Both the position numbers and the translations under genes were made by a program. A stretch of 10,787 nt of DNA from Acetobacteraceae bacterium (GTDB lineage: Bacteria > Pseudomonadota > Alphaproteobacteria > Acetobacterales > Acetobacteraceae), in assembly GCA_027489135.1 (NCBI GenBank), contig JAIYAI010000370.1, positions 1-10,787 on the forward strand, read 5' to 3'. Position 1 is the first letter of the stretch. Every line of letters starts with the position of its first letter. The notes beneath the pieces are model-generated. The model was not told the origin of the DNA. It searched no databases and saw only the letters and a program-made list of their open reading frames with translations. This document shows positions 1 to 5,769 of the stretch, piece by piece.

Positions 1-3
1 CAT
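1..3 (-). other. Possible start codon of a further minus-strand gene leaving the window
   Basis: The first three bases read ATG on the minus strand. They lie 11 nt beyond the stop of the GntR gene and follow a GAGGA-like ribosome binding site with about 8 nt spacing. This looks like the start of the next gene in a gntR operon, but only one codon is inside the window, so the product is unknown. Confidence 0.35.
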
Positions 4-14
4 GGCGCGGGTCC

Positions 15-698
15 TCAGACGGCGGTCAGGGCATCGGGAGCGGTCAGCGCGGCCAGCACCATGGCGCGGCTTTCCGCGACCTGCTCCTGCATGAGCGATG
101 CGGCAGCCTCGGCGCGGCCGAGTGCCAGCGCCTCGATCAGTGCGAGATGTTCATGCGCCATCTCGCCGCTGCGGTCGCGGCGGCGGAGGCCGAGCACCAG
201 CATGCGGGTGCTCTCATCCAGCAGGCGGCCGATCTGGCGCGCGAGGCGCGTGTTGCCGGACAGCTCCGCGACGGCGACGTGGAAGCCCCGGTTGGCGGCA
301 AGGAAGGCGGCGGCGCTGGCTGGGTCCTCGGGCCGGTAGCCCTCTGCGCAGACGGCATCGAGACGACGCAGCGCCTCGGCATCGACGCGGCCGGCGGCGC
401 GGCGCGCGGCCTCGGGCTCCAGCAGCAGGCGGAGGTCGAAGACCTCGTGGATGTCGCGGATGGTGACGAGGGAGACGACCCAGCCCCGGCGCGGCAGGGC
501 CTGGACCAGCCCTTCCTCGGCGAGGCGGGCCAGCGCCGCGCGCACCGGCGCCTTGCCGAGGCCGAGGCGCTGGGCGGTCGCAGCCTCGGACAGCGCCTCC
601 CCCGGGGCCATGCGGGTCGAGAGGATGTCCCGGCGCAGCGTGTCCAGGGCCTGTTCGGTCAGCGAGGCCGGGGCCTCGACTGCGGTCATCAGGGACAC
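15..698 (-). CDS. GntR-family transcriptional regulator, FadR/FCD subfamily
   Basis: This is a DNA-binding repressor or activator of the FadR type, 227 aa, the usual length for the subfamily. Residues about 12-75 form the winged helix-turn-helix, with the recognition stretch GLGKAPVRAALARLAEEGLV in place of the common SRTPVREAL form. Residues about 82-220 form the all-helical FCD effector domain. Likely metal or ligand positions are N136 and H140 (NRGFH), H184 (HEHLALIEA) and Q206; the last is usually His in metal-binding FCD domains. The start taken is GTG at 698; an in-frame ATG at 689 is equally plausible, and neither has a strong ribosome binding site. The gene lies downstream of, and on the same strand as, the Bug receptor gene, and it probably controls that gene and the divergent racemase operon. 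FCD proteins commonly sense organic acids or sugars. The effector is not known here. Confidence 0.93.
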   Translation of the reverse strand: MSLMTAVEAPASLTEQALDTLRRDILSTRMAPGEALSEAATAQRLGLGKAPVRAALARLAEEGLVQALPRRGWVVSLVTIRDIHEVFDLRLLLEPEAARRAAGRVDAEALRRLDAVCAEGYRPEDPASAAAFLAANRGFHVAVAELSGNTRLARQIGRLLDESTRMLVLGLRRRDRSGEMAHEHLALIEALALGRAEAAASLMQEQVAESRAMVLAALTAPDALTAV

Positions 699-701
699 GG
701 C

Positions 702-740
702 ACTGGCATGTAGTCTGACATGTTAGAAGAATGCCAGACT
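702..740. promoter_or_regulatory. Candidate operator/promoter region of the GntR gene (nested inverted repeats)
   Basis: CATGT-AGTCTG-ACATG (707-722) is a 16-bp inverted repeat ending 8 nt upstream of the GTG start at 698. A second, wider inverted repeat pairs CTGGCAT (703-709) with ATGCCAG (731-737), and AGTCTG (712-717) with CAGACT (735-740). GntR/FCD regulators typically bind short palindromes over their own promoters, so this is a reasonable autoregulatory site. The -35/-10 elements are not clear. Confidence 0.4.
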
Positions 741-795
741 GCACCGGTCGTTGCAAGCGCCCCAAGACGCTGCCCCTGCGCCCGTTTCATACCAG

Positions 796-927
796 CGGCC
801 CGGTCTCTTGACCGGGCCGAACGCCCGAACGGCCGCCGCGCCCGGTGGCGCGAAGCCAAGCAAACCGGAGGTTTGTGTGTCACGCCGACGGCGTGCTCAG
901 CAGGGCGCGTCCGAGGGGCCCCTGAGC
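796..927. repeat. Cluster of short perfect hairpins between the Bug gene and gntR
   Basis: In the 254-bp gap between the two minus-strand genes, four hairpins follow one another: a 10-bp stem with a 4-nt loop (796-819), 6 bp with 4 nt (837-852), 6 bp with 3 nt (861-875) and 6 bp with 3 nt (881-895). After them comes a 10-bp palindrome AGGGGCCCCT (914-923) enclosed by GCTCAG (895-900) and CTGAGC (922-927). No T-run follows any of them on either strand, so they are not simple Rho-independent terminators. They resemble a REP-like intergenic element and may stabilise the receptor mRNA or dampen read-through into gntR. Confidence 0.6.
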
Positions 928-952
928 GTGACAACGATCCGGGCCATCGGTG

Positions 953-1939
953 TCAGTCCACCTGGGCCCCGGACCGCCGCACGATCTCCGCCCAGCGGCC
1001 GATGTCCTGCTCGTGGATCCGCCGGAACCCCTCCGCCGTCAGGTCCGCCGGCGGGGTGATGCCCTGGTTCTCCACCAGCCATTTCTGGAAATCCGGCGCG
1101 CCGATGATCCGCGCGACCTCCGCGTTCATCCGCTGCGCGATCGCCGGCGGCAGGTTCGGCGGGCCGAACAGCCCGTACCAGGTGGTGCTGACGAAGCCCG
1201 GCAGGCCGCAGGCCTCGGCGATGGTCGGTACCTCCGGCAGGGCCGGCACGCGTTGCGGCGTGGTGACGCCGAGCGCGCGGACCGTCCCCGCCTGGATCAG
1301 CGCCAGCGCCGGCCCGACCTGGTTGAAGAAGAGGTCGACATCCTTCGCCAGCAGCGCCTGCATCGCGCCGGGCTGGCCGCGATAGGGCACGTGGGTCAGC
1401 TCGATGCCCGCGGCGACGGCGAACTGCACGCCGGCGAGATGCGTCGAGGCGCCGTTGCCGGTGGAGGCATAGGTCAGCGTATTGGGCCGCGCCTTCGCCG
1501 CCGCGATCACGGCGCCGCAGCTTCGCCAGTCAGGATGCTTTTCCGGGCTGACCAGCAGGACGTTCGGCACGTCGCCAAGGATGGCGATGTGCGTGACGTC
1601 GCGGAAGGGGTGGAAGGGCAGGTTGCGGTAGAGCGTCGCGTTGATCGCGTGCGTTCCCGCCGTGCCGAGCAGGAAGGTGTAGCCATCGGGCCGCGCCTTG
1701 GCGACGAAGTCGGAGCCGATGTTGCCCCCCGCGCCGGTGCGGTGGTCCACCACCACGGGCTGGCCGAGCGCGCGCGACAGCGGATCGGCAAGGCGCCGCG
1801 CGTAGATGTCCGTCCCCGCGCCATTCGGGAAGCCGGTGATGATGGTGATGGGGCGGTTGGGCCAGGGCGCCTCCTGCGCCTCAGCAGCGGTGCCGAGGCC
1901 AAGCGCCAGGGCGCTGGCAAGGATCACGCGACGGAGCAT
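953..1939 (-). CDS. Bug-family tripartite tricarboxylate transporter (TTT) periplasmic substrate-binding protein
   Basis: This is a periplasmic solute receptor of 328 aa, the normal family length. An N-terminal signal peptide (about residues 1-21, RR, a hydrophobic Ala/Leu core, then AEA before QEAPW) sends it to the periplasm. Family signatures follow: WPNRPITIITGFPNGAGTD, the VVVDHRTGAGGNIGSD segment, then KARPDGYTFLLGT, GNGASTHLAG and VPYRGQPGAMQ. These segments shape the ligand cleft, which usually holds carboxylates through two ordered waters. The ATG at 1939 is well supported by an AGGAGA ribosome binding site (1947-1952) 7 nt away. No TctA/TctB membrane subunits are in the window. Orphan Bug genes are common in Burkholderiales and Acetobacteraceae and may act with distant permeases or as sensors. 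The neighbours suggest an amino acid or related N-containing acid as ligand, which is inference. Confidence 0.95.
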   Translation of the reverse strand: MLRRVILASALALGLGTAAEAQEAPWPNRPITIITGFPNGAGTDIYARRLADPLSRALGQPVVVDHRTGAGGNIGSDFVAKARPDGYTFLLGTAGTHAINATLYRNLPFHPFRDVTHIAILGDVPNVLLVSPEKHPDWRSCGAVIAAAKARPNTLTYASTGNGASTHLAGVQFAVAAGIELTHVPYRGQPGAMQALLAKDVDLFFNQVGPALALIQAGTVRALGVTTPQRVPALPEVPTIAEACGLPGFVSTTWYGLFGPPNLPPAIAQRMNAEVARIIGAPDFQKWLVENQGITPPADLTAEGFRRIHEQDIGRWAEIVRRSGAQVD

Positions 1940-1995
1940 CCCGGTTTCTCCTGTGCTCGGTTCCCGGCACGCGCCGGTCCGGTTAGGCTGACTGG
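1940..1995. promoter_or_regulatory. Divergent intergenic region between the Bug receptor and racemase operon
   Basis: Only 56 bp separate the two divergent starts, so promoters for both directions must sit here or reach into the coding ends. It contains the receptor ribosome binding site (AGGAGA on the minus strand) and an imperfect GC-rich dyad (CCGG at both ends of 1966-1979). No convincing -10/-35 pair was seen. It is the natural place for the nearby GntR protein to act on both units. Confidence 0.4.
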
Positions 1996-2745
1996 ATGGA
2001 CAGTCCCGGTGAGAGAATGCAAGCCCCGCGCCGCGTTGCCCGCGGCGGCAAGTCGATCTACGGCGCGCCGCTCGGCATCCTGATGCTGGAGGCGCGCTTC
2101 CCGCGCGTCCTGGGCGACATGGGCAATGGCGAGACCTGGCCCTTTCCCGTGCTGTTCCGCGTGGTGCGCGGCGCCTCGCCGGAGCGCGTGGTGATCGAGG
2201 GCGCGCGCGGCCTGCTGCCGGATTTCATCGCGGCGGCGCAGGACCTGGTCTCGCTCGGCGCCGAGGCGATCACCACCAATTGCGGCTTCCTGTCGTTGTT
2301 CCAGCAGGAACTCGCCGCCGCCGTGCAGGTGCCGGTGGCGACCTCCTCGCTGATGCAGGTGCCCTGGGTGCAGGCGACGCTGCCACCGGGGAAGCGGGTC
2401 GGGGTGATCACCGTGAACAAGGCCGGCCTGACGCCGCGGCACCTGGAAGCCGCCGGCGTGCCGCTGGATACGCCCGTGGTCGGCACGGAGGGTGGGCGCG
2501 AGTTCTTCCGCGTGCTGATCAAGTCGGAGGCCGTGGACATGGATCTCGACCTGGCGGAGCAGGACATCCTCGATGCCGGCCGCGCACTGGTCGCGGCGCA
2601 TCCCGATATCGGCGCCATCGTGCTGGAATGCACGAACATGCCGCCCTATGCGGCGGCGCTGCGCGATGCGATCGGGCTGCCGGTCTACGACATCTATTCG
2701 ATGATCACCTGGTTCCACGCCGGGCTGCGGCCACGGAGATTCTAG
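1996..2745 (+). CDS. Aspartate/glutamate racemase superfamily protein
   Basis: This is a cytoplasmic, cofactor-independent racemase or isomerase-type enzyme of 249 aa. The superfamily uses two cysteines as acid/base pair. Exactly two are present: C96 in TTNCGFLS and C212 in LECTNMPPY, each in the expected half of the duplicated fold and in the expected motif. GVITVNKAGL (about 136-145) starts the second half. The start is ambiguous: ATG at 1996 gives 249 aa. The in-frame ATG at 2017 lies closely behind GGTGAG and may be the true start, since homology-like sequence begins only around residue 20. The gene opens a three-gene operon, 2 nt before the HpxZ/AtzH-like gene. The pairing with a DadA-type dehydrogenase suggests conversion of an L- or D-amino acid or hydantoin-like compound. 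Maleate isomerase or arylmalonate decarboxylase-like activity cannot be excluded from sequence alone. Confidence 0.85.
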   Translation: MDSPGERMQAPRRVARGGKSIYGAPLGILMLEARFPRVLGDMGNGETWPFPVLFRVVRGASPERVVIEGARGLLPDFIAAAQDLVSLGAEAITTNCGFLSLFQQELAAAVQVPVATSSLMQVPWVQATLPPGKRVGVITVNKAGLTPRHLEAAGVPLDTPVVGTEGGREFFRVLIKSEAVDMDLDLAEQDILDAGRALVAAHPDIGAIVLECTNMPPYAAALRDAIGLPVYDIYSMITWFHAGLRPRRF

Positions 2746-2747
2746 CC

Positions 2748-3149
2748 ATGCAGATCGACGACCCGGCGGTGATCGCCGAGGCCCGCGCCGTCTTCGACCG
2801 CTACGAGCGCGCCATCGCCGAGAACGACGGCTCCGTGCTGGACGCCAGCTTCTGGCCCGACCCGCGCACCGTGCGCTTCGGCGTCACGGAAATCCTCTAC
2901 GGGATCGAGGCGATCCGCGCCTTCCGCGCGAGCGTGGCGAAATACGCGCCGCGCGCCCAGCGCAAGATCCACATCACCAGCTTCGGCAGCGACTTCGCCT
3001 GCACCCACCTGGAATACGAGCGGCTCGATTCCGGCCTGGTCGGGCGGGAGACGAAGATCATGGTCCGCCTGCCGGATCACGGATGGCGCGTGGTCAGCGC
3101 GCATGTCTCGCTGCTGGCGGGCCATGACCCGGGGCGCGTCGCGCGATGA
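2748..3149 (+). CDS. HpxZ/AtzH-like protein (DUF3225, NTF2-like fold)
   Basis: This is a small cytoplasmic protein of 133 aa. It shows the family pattern: an N-terminal helix with FDRYERAI, SFWPDPRTVRFGVTEILYG (about 35-52), AIRAFR (55-60), ITSFGSDFACTHLEYERL (76-93) and the C-terminal GWRVVSAHVSLL (112-123). HpxZ sits in oxalurate/purine catabolism clusters of enterobacteria. AtzH of the cyanuric acid pathway is reported to be a decarboxylating amidohydrolase acting on dicarboxyurea. The family often has a GRQSQTW-like motif before the last strands; here it reads GRETKIMVR, so substrate or activity may differ. The ATG at 2748 follows the racemase stop by 2 nt, with GGAG 9 nt upstream. The stop overlaps the next start as ATGA. 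Translational coupling to both neighbours suggests a role on the same substrate. Confidence 0.82.
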   Translation: MQIDDPAVIAEARAVFDRYERAIAENDGSVLDASFWPDPRTVRFGVTEILYGIEAIRAFRASVAKYAPRAQRKIHITSFGSDFACTHLEYERLDSGLVGRETKIMVRLPDHGWRVVSAHVSLLAGHDPGRVAR

Positions 3150-4405
3150 CCCATACCGTCGTCATTGGCGCCGGCATCGTCGGCGCCTGCGCCGCGCTGG
3201 AACTGCAGCGCGCGGGGCATGAGGTCACCGTTCTCGATCCCGGCTCGCCGGGCGGGGAGCAGGCCGCCAGCTACGGCAATGGCTGCTGGCTCAGCCCCAT
3301 GTCGGTGATCCCGCCGGCGGTGCCGGGGCTCTGGAAGAAGGTGCCCTCCTACCTGATGGACCCGCTCGGGCCACTGGCGATCCGCTGGTCCTATTTGCCG
3401 AAGGTCGCGCCCTGGCTGCTGCGGTATCTCGCCTCCGGCTCGACCGAGGCAAAGGTGCAGCGGACCGCCCATGCGCTGCGCGCCATCCTGGCCGATGCCC
3501 CTGCCCTGCACGCCGCCCTGGCCGCGGAGGCCGGCGTCGCCGACCTGATCCGCCGGCAGGGGCTGATGTATGTCTATCCCTCCCGCGCCGAGTTCGAGGC
3601 CGAGGCGATGGCCTGGCGGGTGCGGAAGAACACCGGCATCCAATGGATCGAACTCGACGCCGACGAAATGCGCCAGCGGGAACCGGGCCTCGACCGCCGC
3701 TACGGCTTCGGCGTGCTGGTGGAGGAAGGCGGCCACTGCCTCGACCCCGGCGCCTATGTCGCGGCGCTGGTCGCCCTGGCCGAGGCGCAGGGCGCGCAAC
3801 GCCGCACCGCCCGCGCCACCGGCTTCCGGATCGAGGGGGGTCGGCTGCGGGCCGTGCTGACCGAGGCCGGGGAGATCGCAGCCGACAGGGCCGTGATCTC
3901 GGCGGGCGCGCGGTCGAAGGACCTCGCTGCAGCCGCGGGGGACGCCGTGCCGCTGGAGACCGAGCGCGGCTACCACGCTATGATCGAAGATCCGGGGACG
4001 GGCCCGCGCACGCCGTTGATGCCCTCCGACGGCAAGATGTCGATCACCTGGACCAATCGCGGGCTGCGCTGCGCCGGTCAGGTGGAGATCGCCGGGCTGG
4101 AGGCGGCGCCGAACTGGAAGCGTGCGGAGATCCTGCGCGACCACCTGCTGCGCAGCTTCCCCGGCCTGCCGCGCGACCTGCCGGCGGAGCGGGTGAAGCT
4201 CTGGATGGGGCGTCGGCCGAGCATGCCGGACGGGCTGCCCTGCCTCGGTCCGGCCCGGGGCAGCGCCGACATCGTGCATGCCTTCGGCCATGGCCATGTC
4301 GGGCTGGTGGCGGGACCTCGGACGGGACGCGTGGTGGCGCAGGTGCTGACGGGGCGGGCGCCGGAGATCGATCTGTCCGCATACGATCCGCGGCGATTCG
4401 GGTGA
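3146..4405 (+). CDS. FAD-dependent oxidoreductase, D-amino acid dehydrogenase (DadA) type
   Basis: This is a flavoprotein of the DAO/DadA family, 419 aa, the usual length. It probably oxidises a D-amino acid or secondary amine to the 2-oxo acid or imine, with electrons passing to the respiratory chain. The N-terminal Rossmann motif GAGIVG (8-13) is followed by VLDPG (29-33), whose Asp31 would bind the FAD ribose. ASYGNGCWLSP (about 41-51) matches the FAD-proximal loop. The C-terminal LWMGRRPSMPDGLPCLGP (about 352-369) and HAFGHGHVGLVAGP are typical of the active-site and FAD-binding end. The start overlaps the previous stop (ATGA). The gene closes the racemase operon. A racemase plus a D-specific dehydrogenase is a standard route to feed amino acids into central metabolism, but the substrate is not shown. 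The 3' end, including the stop codon, is partly duplicated just downstream. Confidence 0.93.
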   Translation: MTHTVVIGAGIVGACAALELQRAGHEVTVLDPGSPGGEQAASYGNGCWLSPMSVIPPAVPGLWKKVPSYLMDPLGPLAIRWSYLPKVAPWLLRYLASGSTEAKVQRTAHALRAILADAPALHAALAAEAGVADLIRRQGLMYVYPSRAEFEAEAMAWRVRKNTGIQWIELDADEMRQREPGLDRRYGFGVLVEEGGHCLDPGAYVAALVALAEAQGAQRRTARATGFRIEGGRLRAVLTEAGEIAADRAVISAGARSKDLAAAAGDAVPLETERGYHAMIEDPGTGPRTPLMPSDGKMSITWTNRGLRCAGQVEIAGLEAAPNWKRAEILRDHLLRSFPGLPRDLPAERVKLWMGRRPSMPDGLPCLGPARGSADIVHAFGHGHVGLVAGPRTGRVVAQVLTGRAPEIDLSAYDPRRFG

Positions 4406-4439
4406 GAGGCGGCCCGGCCCGCCCGGCGATTCGGGTGAG
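4391..4439 (+). repeat. 16-bp direct repeat around the dadA-like stop codon
   Basis: CGGCGATTCGGGTGAG occurs at 4391-4406, covering the last codons and the TGA stop of the oxidoreductase gene, and again exactly at 4424-4439, 33 bp downstream. The spacer is GC-rich (GGCGGCCCGGCCCGCC type). It looks like a short local duplication, or the scar of an excised or inserted element. Confidence 0.8.
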
Positions 4440-4538
4440 GCATGACGCGCTTGACTCGCCTGATCCGGTGATCGGCGTTCCACGGAAAAAGCGCGTGCAT
4501 TGCGCCCCAATGGGTGCCATGCTTCATCTCGGCAGCAA

Positions 4539-4567
4539 TTGTCCTTGCCGTCACCCCCACCAATACG
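4539..4567 (+). promoter_or_regulatory. Weak candidate promoter for the cold-shock gene
   Basis: TTGTCC (4539-4544) and AATACG (4562-4567) are 17 nt apart upstream of the cold-shock gene. Both match the consensus only in part. The region 4500-4598 is clearly less GC-rich than its surroundings, as expected for a promoter and leader. A TTGACT at 4451-4456 has no -10 at the right distance. Confidence 0.25.
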
Positions 4568-4598
4568 GATACGAACTCAAGTGCCTTCCGATTCTGAA

Positions 4599-5372
4599 AT
4601 GACGGGCGAGTCCGGGCCGATCTCGGCCGAAGTGAAGTGGTACAACGCCCGAAAGGGCTTCGGCTTCGTGCTGGGGCCCGATGGTCAGGACGTGTTCTTC
4701 CACGCCTCGGCTCTGACCGACGCGAACATCGAACCGCCTGACAGCGGCGACACGCTCGTCTGCGAAATCGGCACGGACCGCCAGGGCCGTCGCCTCGTCA
4801 CCCGGATCGTCGAGCTGAAGCGTGGCGAGGGCGGCGGTGCCGGCGCCCGCCCGCCGCGGCGTGACTTCGGCGGTGGCGGTGGCTTCGGGGATCGTCCCCC
4901 GCGGCCCTTTGGCGATCGTCCCCCGCGGCGTGACTTCGGGGGTGGCGGTGGCTTCGGGGATCGTCCCCCGCGGCGCGACTTCGGCGGTGGCGGCGGTGGC
5001 TTCGGTGACCGTCCCCCTCGGCGCGACTTCGGTGGCGGCGGCGGCTTCGGCGGTGGTGGTGGCTTCGGTGGCGGTGGCGGCGGCTTTGGCGATCGCCCGC
5101 CCCGCGCCTTCGGGGATCGTCCGCCGCCGCGCCGCGATTTCGGCGGCGACCGCGACGCGGGCGGCCCGACCTACGCCATCAACGGCACGGTGAAGTGGTT
5201 CGACCAGGTGCGCGGCTTCGGCTTCGTGACCCCGGACGATGGCGGCCAGGACGTGTTCCTGCACTCCTCCGTCCTGCATCGCGCCGGCCGCCAGGACGTC
5301 CAGCAGGGCGAGAAGGTGAACCTCGAGGTTCGGGATGGCCAGCGCGGTCGTCAGGCCGTGGTGCTCAAGTAG
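4599..5372 (+). CDS. Double cold-shock-domain protein with a long Gly/Arg/Phe repeat linker
   Basis: This is an RNA/ssDNA-binding protein, probably an RNA chaperone or antiterminator, 257 aa from ATG 4599. The first cold-shock domain (about 8-74) has KGFGF (19-23) and VFFH (32-35). The second (about 193-257) has RGFGF (205-209) and VFLH (219-222). These are the RNP1 and RNP2 motifs. Between them lies a roughly 115-residue low-complexity linker with six FGDRPP and five RRDF copies set in poly-Gly, an RGG-like disordered region. Ordinary alphaproteobacterial two-domain CSPs are about 180-200 aa with short linkers. A GTG at 4581 would add six residues. The codons before 4599 lack the GC-rich third positions seen after it, so ATG 4599 was chosen, although neither has a good ribosome binding site. 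A strong terminator follows. Regulation by cold or growth phase is plausible but not visible. Confidence 0.92.
   Translation: MTGESGPISAEVKWYNARKGFGFVLGPDGQDVFFHASALTDANIEPPDSGDTLVCEIGTDRQGRRLVTRIVELKRGEGGGAGARPPRRDFGGGGGFGDRPPRPFGDRPPRRDFGGGGGFGDRPPRRDFGGGGGGFGDRPPRRDFGGGGGFGGGGGFGGGGGGFGDRPPRAFGDRPPPRRDFGGDRDAGGPTYAINGTVKWFDQVRGFGFVTPDDGGQDVFLHSSVLHRAGRQDVQQGEKVNLEVRDGQRGRQAVVLK
4855..5150 (+). repeat. Degenerate in-frame DNA repeats encoding the Gly/Arg/Phe linker
   Basis: Imperfect in-frame units encode RRDFGGGGGFGDRPP-like blocks. The stretches 4861-4903 and 4931-4974 are nearly identical (GTGACTTCGG, the GGTGGCGG run, then GCTTCGGGGATCGTCCCCCG), and shorter Gly-Phe blocks follow at 5031-5090. 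Unit number could vary between strains through slippage without breaking the frame. Confidence 0.8.
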
Positions 5373-5396
5373 CGCCACCCGCGCGCGTGATCGGAA

Positions 5397-5427
5397 GGGG
5401 CTCCGGGCGCAGGTCCGGGGCCTTTTT
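5397..5427 (+). terminator. Rho-independent terminator after the cold-shock gene
   Basis: GGCTCCGG (5399-5406) pairs with CCGGGGCC (5415-5422), with one G-U pair and an 8-nt loop. TTTTT (5423-5427) follows directly. It lies 25 nt after the cold-shock stop and ends before the next gene, giving a monocistronic unit. Confidence 0.88.
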
Positions 5428-5463
5428 CATGTCCGCGAAACCTCGGCCGTGCAGGATCGCCCG

Positions 5464-5769
5464 ATGCGACGCGCCCTGCCCGTGCTGCTTCTTCTCCTGC
5501 CCCTGCCTGCCATGGCGCAGCCTGCGGCCGTGCCCATGTGCCTGGCGCAGCGGGAGGGGATGACCTTCTGCTTCGCTACCAAGCTCTGCCTCTGCCGCTT
5601 CGATGCCGGCGGCAGCCTGACCGGCCTTCCCCCGGGCTTTCGCTGGGATTGCGGGGTCCTGCGACCCGGTTGCGGGGTGGTGGCGCCGGACACCGAGGCC
5701 CCGGCCCAGGCGCCCGTGATCGTGCAGCCCTTCATCCAGCCCACCTGGCCCGGCCCGACGCCCCGTTGA
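5464..5769 (+). CDS. Small secreted cysteine-rich protein of unknown function
   Basis: This 101-aa protein is not assigned to a family. It starts with a clear signal peptide (about 1-18: RR, a Leu/Pro hydrophobic core, then AMA before QPAAV). An AGGA ribosome binding site (5453-5456) sits 7 nt before the ATG. The mature part holds six cysteines: C26, C36, C42, C44, C63 and C70. The even number suggests up to three disulfides in the periplasm. There is a CLC pair and a WDCGVL...GCG segment. The C-terminal third is Pro-rich (PDTEAPAQAPVIVQPFIQP) and probably disordered. It is preceded by the cold-shock terminator, so it needs its own promoter between 5428 and 5452. Without such a promoter it would be transcribed only by read-through. 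No retention motif or lipobox is seen. Confidence 0.75.
   Translation: MRRALPVLLLLLPLPAMAQPAAVPMCLAQREGMTFCFATKLCLCRFDAGGSLTGLPPGFRWDCGVLRPGCGVVAPDTEAPAQAPVIVQPFIQPTWPGPTPR

Noticed and set aside
796..819. Rho-independent terminator for the Bug receptor gene
   Set aside because: The 10-bp stem is strong, but no T-run follows it on either strand.
2280..2747. Upstream extension of the HpxZ/AtzH-like gene into an overlapping frame
   Set aside because: The part before ATG 2748 is Arg/Gly-rich shadow lying under the racemase gene; the family-like sequence and the ribosome binding site both start at 2748.
4500..4598. N-terminal extension of the cold-shock protein from TTG 4500
   Set aside because: The stretch lacks GC-rich third codon positions and family similarity; it looks like promoter and leader.
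4551..5378. Minus-strand open frame of 275 codons opposite the cold-shock gene
   Set aside because: It is the mirror of the repeat linker, giving only Ala/Thr/Glu repeats with no recognisable domain.
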